9,898 bases of DNA from JBEBXQ01 sp040391535 (GTDB lineage Bacteria > Bacteroidota > Bacteroidia > Cytophagales > Spirosomataceae). Below the pieces are notes generated by a model that was not told the DNA's origin, did no database searches, and worked only from the letters and a program-made list of their open reading frames with translations. Below, piece by piece: positions 1 through 6,082 of the stretch (positions within the stretch are counted from its first letter, which is position 1; each line of letters starts with the position of its first letter). Both the position numbers and the translations under genes were made by a program. The stretch covers positions 1 through 9,898 of the forward strand of contig JBEBXQ010000158.1 in NCBI GenBank assembly GCA_040391535.1, in the 5' to 3' direction.

Positions 1-335
1 TATTTGCGCTATATGCCAGTCTGATGCACCCCGAGCTTTTTGGCAAATCATTGATTTTTTCACCCTCACTTTGGGTATCAGAAAAGCTGATTTTTGATGT
101 TGAGCATTTTTTCGAGCCCTTTGAATACAAAGCATATTTCTATGCCGGCGGCAACGAAAGCCCGGATATGATCCCGCAGATTAAGGATTTGCTGCATCTG
201 ATCCGGAGACGGAGCTACGGATATGAAAAGCGGATGAAAGCGCAGATTTCGATTAATAAGGAAGGGAATCATCATGAAAGCCAGTGGAGCAGAGAATTTA
301 CTCCGGCAATCAACTGGCTGTTCTTTGAAGACTGA
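1..335 (+). CDS. Alpha/beta-hydrolase fold esterase, C-terminal part (5' end outside window)
   Basis: The open frame enters from the left edge (first full codon at 3) and ends at TGA 333-335, giving about 110 residues. It begins FALYASLMHPELFGKSLIFS, which matches the segment just after the nucleophile elbow in the IroE/enterochelin-esterase-like hydrolases (COG2819, putative esterase PF00756). There, Ser in GxSxGG is followed by a helix and a strand ending FSPSxW (seen here as FSPSLW). Downstream, GGNES (acid-residue region, Glu codon at 156) and GNHHESQW with tandem His codons at 270 and 273 fit the family's acid and catalytic histidine positions, and the end FTPAINWLF is typical. The catalytic serine lies outside the window, so activity cannot be judged. 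The family hydrolyses carboxyl esters, including siderophore or acyl esters; the substrate here is unknown. It converges on hslU. Confidence 0.8.
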   Translation, partial: FALYASLMHPELFGKSLIFSPSLWVSEKLIFDVEHFFEPFEYKAYFYAGGNESPDMIPQIKDLLHLIRRRSYGYEKRMKAQISINKEGNHHESQWSREFTPAINWLFFED

Positions 336-356
336 TTCCCTTCCCGGAGAATTCTT

Positions 357-1760
357 TTAAAGAATATATTGACTGAGATCACGGTTTTTCACCAGCCCGT
401 GCAGTTTTTCTGCCACCATTTCGCTGGTAACCACTACATGAGCGTTGGGCCCTATAGGATCAGGAATATCAAACATGAAATCATTGAGCAGGGTACTCAT
501 GACCGTTTGCAACCTTCGGGCACCAATGTTCTCTACCTCACTGTTTACTTCAAACGCGATGCGGGCGATTTCCTTCAGGGCTTCGTCCTGAAACTGCAAT
601 GATACACCCTCTGAAGACAGCAATGCTTCGTATTGTTTGGTGAGCGCATTTTTGGGTTCTCTTAAGATCTGATAGAAATTATCCTCGGTCAGGCTCTGTA
701 ATTCCACACGGATAGGAAAACGCCCCTGTAATTCGGGGATCAGATCGGAAGGCTTGGCCACATGAAAGGCCCCTGCTGCGATAAACAGAATATGATCCGT
801 ATTAATAACTCCATACTTGGTATTCACCGCACTTCCTTCCACAATCGGCAACAAATCACGCTGCACTCCTTCCCGGCTTACATCCGGCCCGCTGCCGCCT
901 GATCTGCTGGAAGCCACCTTATCAATTTCATCAATAAATATAATCCCCAGGTTTTCGGCCTTTCTGATCGCCTCCTCCTTTACTTCATCCATATCAATCA
1001 GCTTGGAGGCCTCTTCATCAAACAACAGCTTTTTGGCTTCTCCAACCGTAACTTTCCTTTTCTTGCCACGGCGCGGCATCATATTACCGATCATTTCCTG
1101 AATATTCATCATGGAAACATCATCCATTCCACCGCCTATCATCCCGATGTTGGGAGCCTGGTTCTGCTGTACTTCTATATCAATTTTACGGTCATCCAGC
1201 TCTCCGTTTCTGATCTTTTCCCTGAACCGGTCTCTTGTCCGCTGATTCAGTTCCGCATCACTTTCAGGCATGGCTTCTGCCGATTCCTTATTCTCCTGAT
1301 ATGCATTATTACGTACCGGCGCCGGAGAATGCACCGGCGGAATCAGTGTATCCAGAATAATATCTTCCACTGCCTGCTCGGCCTTCTGCTTCACATCATC
1401 TTTTTTCTGATTTTTTACCAGACTTACCGACTGCTCCACCAGATCGCGTACCATACTTTCCACATCCCGGCCTACATACCCCACTTCAGTAAACTTCGAG
1501 GCCTCTACTTTCACAAAAGGAGCATCCGCTATTTTGGCCAGTCGTCTTGCAATTTCGGTCTTACCAACCCCTGTGGCCCCGATCAGCAGAATATTGTTAG
1601 GAATAATATCCTGCTGAATATCCTGAGCACTGTTCATTCGCCGCCAGCGGTTCCTCAGGGCAATAGCTACATTTTTCTTAGCGTCATTCTGCCCAATAAT
1701 ATATTGATCCAACTCCGCAACAATCTGTCTGGGTGTTAGCTTTTCAAGTTGTTTAGTCAT
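357..1760 (-). CDS. hslU: ATP-dependent protease ATPase subunit HslU (ClpY)
   Basis: This 467-residue AAA+ unfoldase feeds substrates into the HslV peptidase ring in the cytoplasm. Visible landmarks: N-terminal TPRQIVAELDQYIIGQ; Walker A GATGVGKT (61-68); pore loop GYVG (94-97); a charged, variable I-domain (about 108-240); Walker B FIDEID (275-280); sensor-1 region FIAAGAF (326-332); arginine-finger motif PELQGRFPIR (R347); sensor-2 GARRL (413-417); and the C-terminal tail DLSQYIL that in this family inserts into HslV. Length is normal. The frame is open to 1868, but the start at 1760 (MTKQLEKLTP) matches the family; the extra 36 residues have no counterpart. No Shine-Dalgarno is seen, only an AT-rich leader, as is usual in Bacteroidota. 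hslV is not adjacent: downstream is the convergent esterase and upstream the divergent rpmE2. A short palindrome (351-365) overlaps the stop codon but lacks a proper T-tract. Confidence 0.97.
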   Translation of the reverse strand: MTKQLEKLTPRQIVAELDQYIIGQNDAKKNVAIALRNRWRRMNSAQDIQQDIIPNNILLIGATGVGKTEIARRLAKIADAPFVKVEASKFTEVGYVGRDVESMVRDLVEQSVSLVKNQKKDDVKQKAEQAVEDIILDTLIPPVHSPAPVRNNAYQENKESAEAMPESDAELNQRTRDRFREKIRNGELDDRKIDIEVQQNQAPNIGMIGGGMDDVSMMNIQEMIGNMMPRRGKKRKVTVGEAKKLLFDEEASKLIDMDEVKEEAIRKAENLGIIFIDEIDKVASSRSGGSGPDVSREGVQRDLLPIVEGSAVNTKYGVINTDHILFIAAGAFHVAKPSDLIPELQGRFPIRVELQSLTEDNFYQILREPKNALTKQYEALLSSEGVSLQFQDEALKEIARIAFEVNSEVENIGARRLQTVMSTLLNDFMFDIPDPIGPNAHVVVTSEMVAEKLHGLVKNRDLSQYIL

Positions 1761-2167
1761 GTTTTTTATTTTAAATAATATCCGGGGAAGCCTGTCCGGT
1801 AGCAATAAAACGGATAACTCACCACATTCATATATTAAAAATACCATTCCAATCAGAGAGGCTGACAATATTACAGGTTTTCAACCGGCCTTCCTCTTCA
1901 CTGACCCTTTCACTTTAAAACGACATTCCCTTCCCTGATTTTTCAGAAATTATTCTGTAAGACCAGACCTGAATAACAGCGATCCGACAGTTTCAGGTGA
2001 TTTATTAAGCCTGATTCCTCCGGAATAGTATCTCTCTGAAAATAAGCCGCTGATAACCAAACCAAAAAAATACCGAATTACCTTTGCATATACAATAAAA
2101 TCATTTTAATTTTGCAGTCCTTTTAAGAGTATGGAGCAAAGAAACAGAATCTAATAAGTTTACAATA
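1761..2167. other. Divergent intergenic region between hslU and rpmE2
   Basis: These 407 bases contain no supportable gene; frames on both strands are short and resemble nothing. The right part carries the rpmE2 promoter (separate entry). For hslU the best -7 candidate I see on the minus strand is TAATATTG (1867-1874 on the + strand), one mismatch from TAnnTTTG and about 107 bases before the start, with no matching -33 element, so the hslU promoter is unresolved. No tRNA-like or riboswitch-like fold was recognised by eye. Confidence 0.5.
2083..2114 (+). promoter_or_regulatory. Bacteroidota-type promoter for rpmE2 (-33 TTTG / -7 TAATTTTG)
   Basis: TTTG at 2083-2086 is followed by a 20-base spacer and TAATTTTG at 2107-2114, an exact match to the TAnnTTTG -7 consensus used by the primary sigma factor of Bacteroidota, with spacing in the usual range. 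Transcription would start near 2120, leaving a leader of about 48 bases before the rpmE2 ATG. The -33 TTTG is itself the end of a second perfect -7 match, TACCTTTG at 2079-2086, which lacks a good upstream -33 partner and may be a weaker start near 2092. Confidence 0.7.
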
Positions 2168-2413
2168 ATGAAAAAAGATATTCACCCAAATTACAGAGAG
2201 GTTGTTTTCTGGGATATGTCAAGCGACTATAAATTCATCACTCGCTCTACTATCCAAACCAACGAAACGATTACCTGGGAAGATGGTAACGAGTACCCTG
2301 TGTACAAAGTGGAGGTTTCTTCACAATCGCACCCATTCTATACCGGTAAAAACATGCTGGTTGATACTGCAGGACGTGTGGATAAATTCAGAAAACGTTA
2401 CGGTAACAAATAA
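2168..2413 (+). CDS. rpmE2: 50S ribosomal protein L31 type B
   Basis: The 81-residue product starts MKKDIHPNYREVVFWDMSSD and contains the L31 signatures IHPNYR, YPVYKVEVSSQSHPFYTG and the C-terminal GRVDKFRKRYG. It belongs to the large ribosomal subunit at the bridge to the small subunit. It has no cysteines and so lacks the CxxC zinc-binding set of type A L31; this is the zinc-independent type B form (RpmE2/YkgM class). In organisms with both forms, type B replaces type A under zinc limitation. In many Bacteroidota it is simply the form present. Whether a type A copy exists elsewhere cannot be seen. It has its own promoter and terminator, so it looks monocistronic. Confidence 0.96.
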   Translation: MKKDIHPNYREVVFWDMSSDYKFITRSTIQTNETITWEDGNEYPVYKVEVSSQSHPFYTGKNMLVDTAGRVDKFRKRYGNK

Positions 2414-2444
2414 TACCGCAGCTTCCTCTGTGAAGTTATTGAAG

Positions 2445-2473
2445 GACCGCGCTTGTAAGTGCGGTCTTTTTTT
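2445..2473 (+). terminator. Intrinsic terminator of rpmE2
   Basis: Arms GACCGCGCT (2445-2453) and AGTGCGGTC (2458-2466) form a 9-bp stem with one G-T pair and a TGTA tetraloop. Seven T residues follow directly (2467-2473). It sits 32 bases after the rpmE2 stop and before the next gene's -7 element. Confidence 0.88.
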
Positions 2474-2484
2474 GTGATATATCC

Positions 2485-2492
2485 TACCTTTG
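2485..2492 (+). promoter_or_regulatory. -7 promoter element for the GlmU-family gene
   Basis: TACCTTTG exactly matches TAnnTTTG and lies 25 bases before the ATG at 2518, predicting a leader of roughly 20 bases. A -33 TTTG at the canonical distance is not seen: the nearest TTTG (2471-2474, in the terminator T-tract) is only 10 bases away. The assignment therefore rests on the -7 box and its position. Confidence 0.5.
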
Positions 2493-2517
2493 CAGGATCC
2501 GATCTAAACATAAACCT

Positions 2518-3723
2518 ATGGCGCGTTTTATTCTTTTTGACGATCCGGCAATCCGGCAGCAATTACTTCCCTTTACCTACACAAGACCTGTAGCACTGAT
2601 CCGCTGCGGTATTACGACCTTGTCTGAAAAATGGCAGGATTATCTGAACAATACCGTCAGCTATCTGACAGAAAATTATCTTCAGAAAAAATTTCCGGCA
2701 ACGTACAGCCAGGATAATTTTTATATCAACGGTTCCCTTATCCCTGATGAAGAACTCGTCAATACCATTCTGAAAATCCCGTTGGGAACTGCACTGAAGG
2801 ATGATAACGGACAGCTGCTTGCTTTTCATTCTTCAGAGGTATTCTCTCTTTCCACGCAACTTACGAACGCAGACCGGCAATTTACTTATACAGGAAAAGC
2901 AGGTCAGATCAGGCATCCATGGGATATCTTCTTAATGAACCCTGCCTTGATTAAAGCTGATTTTGACAGAATAGCCTCATCCCGTACTTCCAAAGGGATC
3001 AGCGATCCTCATACGATCTGTTACTGTCCCGGAAATATTTTTATTGAAGAAGGCGCTCAGATTAAAGCGGCGGTATTAAATGCTGAATCTGGGCCGGTTT
3101 ATATCGGAAAAAACGCTCAGATCAGTGAGGGAGCTTCCATTCAGGGGCCATTCGCTATGAGTGAAGGAGCTGTCGTGGCACAGGGAGCCAAGATCCGGCC
3201 GGGTACCAGTGTGGGGCCTTATTGCAAAGTTGGTGGTGAAATCAATAATGCCGTTTTTTTCGGATACAGCAATAAAGGCCATGATGGCTATCTGGGTAAT
3301 GCTGTACTGGGTGAGTGGTGCAACCTGGGTGCCAATACCAACAATTCCAATCTCAAAAATGATATCAGTCCTGTTAAAATCCACAGTTATGTATCCGGAA
3401 AACCGGAAAGTACCGGACTGACTTTCTGCGGGCTCTTCATGGGCGATTATTCCAAAGCGGGCATCAGCACCATGTTCAATACCGGGACGGTGGTAGGCGT
3501 GTCTGTGAATGTTTTCGGTGCGGGTTTTCAGGCCAAGTATATTCCTTCATTTACCTGGGGGGGAGCTGCCGAAGGTTATGAAACGTACCGGATTGAAAAG
3601 GCCGTAGACGTAATCCGCAAAACCCGGGAACAGAAAAAAGCGATATTTTCCGAAACTGATGAAACCATTCTGAGGACTGTTCAACAGCTTACCACTCCGG
3701 CAGATAACCAGAAAACGGAATAG
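2518..3723 (+). CDS. GlmU-family bifunctional UDP-GlcNAc enzyme, alternative Bacteroidota type
   Basis: This 401-residue cytoplasmic protein is of the type annotated in Bacteroidota as an alternative GlmU (GlcN-1-P acetyltransferase / GlcNAc-1-P uridylyltransferase), supplying UDP-GlcNAc for peptidoglycan and surface glycans. The N-terminal 160 residues have the family signature LPFTYTRPVALIRCGI (17-32) but not the classical GxGTRM nucleotide loop of E. coli GlmU. From about residue 172 to 345 it is a left-handed beta-helix of hexapeptide repeats (for example VYIGKNAQISEGASIQG, VVAQGAKIRPGTSVG). The segment FFGYSNKGHDGYLGNAVLG (247-265) aligns with the acetyltransferase active-site region of GlmU, making H255 the counterpart of the catalytic His. 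GEWCNLGANTNNSNLKND (265-282) follows as in the family. Own -7 element upstream; the sialidase lies 85 bases downstream. The fold is certain; the exact uridylyl activity is inferred from the family. Confidence 0.85.
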   Translation: MARFILFDDPAIRQQLLPFTYTRPVALIRCGITTLSEKWQDYLNNTVSYLTENYLQKKFPATYSQDNFYINGSLIPDEELVNTILKIPLGTALKDDNGQLLAFHSSEVFSLSTQLTNADRQFTYTGKAGQIRHPWDIFLMNPALIKADFDRIASSRTSKGISDPHTICYCPGNIFIEEGAQIKAAVLNAESGPVYIGKNAQISEGASIQGPFAMSEGAVVAQGAKIRPGTSVGPYCKVGGEINNAVFFGYSNKGHDGYLGNAVLGEWCNLGANTNNSNLKNDISPVKIHSYVSGKPESTGLTFCGLFMGDYSKAGISTMFNTGTVVGVSVNVFGAGFQAKYIPSFTWGGAAEGYETYRIEKAVDVIRKTREQKKAIFSETDETILRTVQQLTTPADNQKTE

Positions 3724-3808
3724 AGCTGCCATACAGCCCATTGTCGTTATACCTTTTATCAAACACCTGAACACATTCCTTTCTTTTACGTATAATCCTG
3801 ACTTATCT

Positions 3809-4960
3809 ATGAGAATTCCCTTTTTGCAAATCCTTATCTGTTTTTTTATTTTTATCAACATAAGCTATGGGCAAAATCAGGCTGCAGCACTGTTTGAAGC
3901 CGGGAAAGACGGTTACAGCAGCTACCGGATCCCATCAGTCATCCGCACATCAAAGGGTAGTCTGCTGGCGTTTTGTGAAGCCCGGAAAGACGGGGCGGGC
4001 GATGCCGGCAATATTGACCTGGTAATGAAAAGGTCGGTGGATGGCGGCAAAACCTGGAGTAAACAAATCGTTATCTGGGACGACGGAAACAATACCTGTG
4101 GCAACCCCTGCCCGGTACTCGATGAAGAAACAGGCACCGTATGGCTGCTGCTGACACACAACCTGGGTAGTGATCATGAAAAAGACATTATTCAAAAAAC
4201 CAGCAAAGGTACCCGTACGGTATGGGTATGCGCAAGCTTCAATGACGGACTCAGCTGGAGCTACCCCAAAGAGATCACGGCAACGACTAAAAAACCGGAA
4301 TGGGGATGGTATGCGACCGGTCCGGGTGCAGGTATACAGATCAAACACGGGCCACGTAAAGGACGACTGGTTATTCCCAGCGATTTCAGCTATGATCACC
4401 CAGACGGAAAAGTAAGCAACGGGCCGTATGAATATGGCTCCCATATTATTTACAGCGACGACCACGGACGTACGTGGCAGCTGGGAGGAACCATCACGCC
4501 AAAAATGAACGAATGCCAGGTGGTGGAAGCGGCAGACGGCAATGGTACATTGATCATGAACATGCGCTCGTATCTGGGCGAAGGCCAGCGGGCACAATCG
4601 GTCAGTTACGACGGAGGAGCCAGCTGGACAGCCCCCAGGAGTATTCCGGATCTGGTGGAGCCGGTTTGTCAGGCATCGTTAATACGTTATGCATGGAATG
4701 ATAAAAATCAGAAGAGTACTGTACTATTCCTCAATCCGGCCAGCCCGTCCATCAGGCATAACATGACTTTCCGTGCCAGCTTTGATGAAGGAAGAACATG
4801 GCCGGTCATCAGGACGGTTTTTCCAGGGCCTTCGGCCTATTCTTCCATGGCAATACTTCCCGACGGGAACATAGGGTTGCTTTATGAAGCGGGCGTAAAA
4901 TCGCCTTACGAAACCATTCGTTTCGAGATTCTGAGCAGCAGCATTTTATCCGGAAATTAA
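3809..4960 (+). CDS. Secreted exo-alpha-sialidase (neuraminidase), GH33
   Basis: The 383-residue product has an N-terminal signal peptide (hydrophobic 4-18, likely cleavage after SYG at 21) with no lipobox cysteine, so it is exported to the periplasm or beyond. It releases terminal sialic acids from glycoconjugates. Catalytic set by motif: YRIP with R40, D65 as acid/base in GDAG, E235 in NECQVVE, R253 in NMRS, R316 in SIRHN and nucleophile Y344 in SAYSSM. R40, R253 and R316 would form the carboxylate-binding triad. Asp-box motifs (SxDxGxTW type) occur at 76-83, 143-150, 216-223, 266-273 and 324-331, matching a six-bladed propeller. It is a bare catalytic domain with no carbohydrate-binding module. 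No sialic acid uptake or catabolic genes (nanA, nanE, a transporter) flank it. The start at 3809 gives the complete signal peptide. A TATAAT at 3791 is probably chance; no TAnnTTTG is seen. Confidence 0.94.
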   Translation: MRIPFLQILICFFIFINISYGQNQAAALFEAGKDGYSSYRIPSVIRTSKGSLLAFCEARKDGAGDAGNIDLVMKRSVDGGKTWSKQIVIWDDGNNTCGNPCPVLDEETGTVWLLLTHNLGSDHEKDIIQKTSKGTRTVWVCASFNDGLSWSYPKEITATTKKPEWGWYATGPGAGIQIKHGPRKGRLVIPSDFSYDHPDGKVSNGPYEYGSHIIYSDDHGRTWQLGGTITPKMNECQVVEAADGNGTLIMNMRSYLGEGQRAQSVSYDGGASWTAPRSIPDLVEPVCQASLIRYAWNDKNQKSTVLFLNPASPSIRHNMTFRASFDEGRTWPVIRTVFPGPSAYSSMAILPDGNIGLLYEAGVKSPYETIRFEILSSSILSGN

Positions 4961-4969
4961 TATTCAAAG

Positions 4970-5018
4970 CCCGGTTTTCCTGTAATGTGAGTCCTTTACT
5001 GTTTACAGGAAAACCGGG
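4970..5018 (+). terminator. Perfect 16-bp hairpin after the sialidase gene, likely terminator
   Basis: Arms 4970-4985 and 5003-5018 are perfectly complementary (CCCGGTTTTCCTGTAA pairs with TTACAGGAAAACCGGG) around a 17-base loop. It starts 9 bases after the sialidase stop. The 3' side runs into TATTATTTTT, a broken T-rich tail. The stem is much longer than a typical terminator, so an mRNA 3'-end stabiliser or a dispersed repeat unit is an alternative. Confidence 0.75.
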
Positions 5019-5499
5019 TATTATTTTTACCGGTAAGAGATCAGATTAACCAGCATCAGTTTATGATAATGCCCGTCTGACGTTGGAGAAAGCCTGAAGG
5101 GCTGGTATGATTACAGAAAAACAAATAATCATTTTTGATAAAATCCCGGAAGGGGTAACATTCTTCAATCCGGCGAGGCGAACACTTATTTTTCATTGTT
5201 TCCGGTCTTCGATTTTCACGGAAAATCCGCATATTCTTCCCTGAGTGTTTTCCTGCGATGAGCTTCCATCTGATTGAAAATATACTGCTACACACTTTCA
5301 CTCTGTAATTGCGCCTGTGAATTTCCTGCTTTCTGAAATCCTGTTATTCTTTCGGCATTACTCATGATTGAAACAGGACAAAACAGACCAGCGAAACCCT
5401 CCAGAATCAATCATGAAAGTGTCTTTTATTAACCGGTTATTTTTTTGTATATACTCAAGGATATTTATTATTATTGTCAAATCATTAAGCTCAAATTAT
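5019..5499. other. Gene-poor stretch between sialidase hairpin and the next gene
   Basis: About 480 bases with no convincing gene. An 81-codon minus-strand frame (5056-5301) has a composition rich in Arg, Cys and Phe, no recognisable motif and no promoter-like lead-in, so I do not call it. The last 90 bases become markedly AT-rich, as expected of a promoter zone. TATTATTG at 5469-5476 is one mismatch from the -7 consensus, 24 bases before the ATG at 5500. No repeat, RNA gene or mobile element remnant was recognised. Confidence 0.4.
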
Positions 5500-6036
5500 A
5501 TGGCGGCGGAAGAACCAAAGCGGGTAAAACGAAAAATTAACATCGAATTATTACTCGGCTTATCAGCCACTTTTTTGAGTTTGGGGGCGTTGATCGTTTC
5601 CATTTTTCAGACCAAAATTGCCAGGGAGCAGCAACATGCTGCAGTCTGGCCTTATCTGCAAACCATGCATTCCTCCGATGCAGCAGGAGGAGGCCGTTTT
5701 TATATCCAGAATAAAGGAGTGGGACCTGCCATTATCAGGGATGTTGAATGGAAATTCAGGGATTCAACCTATAGCGGTACCAGAGAATTTGTGGTTGCGG
5801 AGATCGGGTATCCCCGTCAGCTTGGAAGAGGCGAAATGGGTGTAGGTGACGTATTCAGCTCCGGGGATGGCAGAGATCTGATAGAGGTAACAAACAGCGA
5901 TTCTTTAAGAAATGTGGTATTTCTGAAACTCAACAGTGAATCGTTCAGTCTCAGAGTTGTTTATTCGGATGTTTACGGGAATTGCTGGGAGCTAAAAAAT
6001 GAAGAGACCAGGCCACTTGCCAGCTGCCCGAAATAA
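5500..6036 (+). CDS. Unrecognised single-pass membrane protein
   Basis: The chosen start gives 178 residues: a basic N-terminus (MAAEEPKRVKRK), one transmembrane helix (about 15-37, LLLGLSATFLSLGALIVSIF), then KIAREQQHAAVWPYLQ (39-54) and a soluble region of about 125 residues. In it, GRFYIQNKGVGPAIIRDVEW (66-85) looks like a beta-sandwich strand pair with an N-K-G-x-GPA turn seen in many small bacterial membrane-anchored proteins of unknown role. By positive-inside, the C-terminal domain is probably outside the inner membrane. The frame is open upstream to a TTG at 5368 and an ATG at 5413 (a 29-residue hydrophobic extension), but that stretch is AT-rich and looks like promoter sequence; 5500 gives a normal N-terminus. 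The amidohydrolase starts 46 bases after the stop and could be co-transcribed. I cannot name a function. Confidence 0.72.
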   Translation: MAAEEPKRVKRKINIELLLGLSATFLSLGALIVSIFQTKIAREQQHAAVWPYLQTMHSSDAAGGGRFYIQNKGVGPAIIRDVEWKFRDSTYSGTREFVVAEIGYPRQLGRGEMGVGDVFSSGDGRDLIEVTNSDSLRNVVFLKLNSESFSLRVVYSDVYGNCWELKNEETRPLASCPK

Positions 6037-6082
6037 CGCAGTTCATATTATACACATTATTCACTTACCTGATTTTAATAAG

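Noticed and set aside
351..365. Palindrome ATTCTT-TTA-AAGAAT at the hslU stop as a terminator
   Set aside because: Only 6 AT-rich pairs with a 3-base loop and overlapping the stop codon; too weak to call.
1761..1868. N-terminal extension of hslU to 1868
   Set aside because: The extra 36 residues have no HslU counterpart; MTKQLEKLTP at 1760 is the family-like N-terminus.
2202..2477. 91-codon + frame overlapping rpmE2
   Set aside because: Out-of-frame shadow of rpmE2 that runs through its terminator; no family features.
3791..3796. TATAAT just before the sialidase start
   Set aside because: It resembles the E. coli -10 box, but the primary sigma factor of Bacteroidota uses TAnnTTTG; it is 13 bases from the start and lacks a -35 partner.
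3950..4597. 215-codon minus-strand frame inside the sialidase gene
   Set aside because: Antisense shadow: the + strand frame carries all sialidase motifs, and the antisense product has no recognisable domain.
5056..5301. 81-codon minus-strand frame in the gene-poor stretch
   Set aside because: Odd composition, no motif and no promoter-like lead-in; likely chance, though a decayed gene cannot be excluded.
5368..5499. Upstream extension of the single-pass membrane protein (TTG 5368 or ATG 5413)
   Set aside because: It starts at a rare codon or adds a hydrophobic stretch from AT-rich promoter-like DNA; the basic N-terminus at 5500 is more plausible.
5999..6082. Upstream extension of the amidohydrolase
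   Set aside because: It overlaps the preceding gene and would bury the signal peptide behind 28 unrelated residues.
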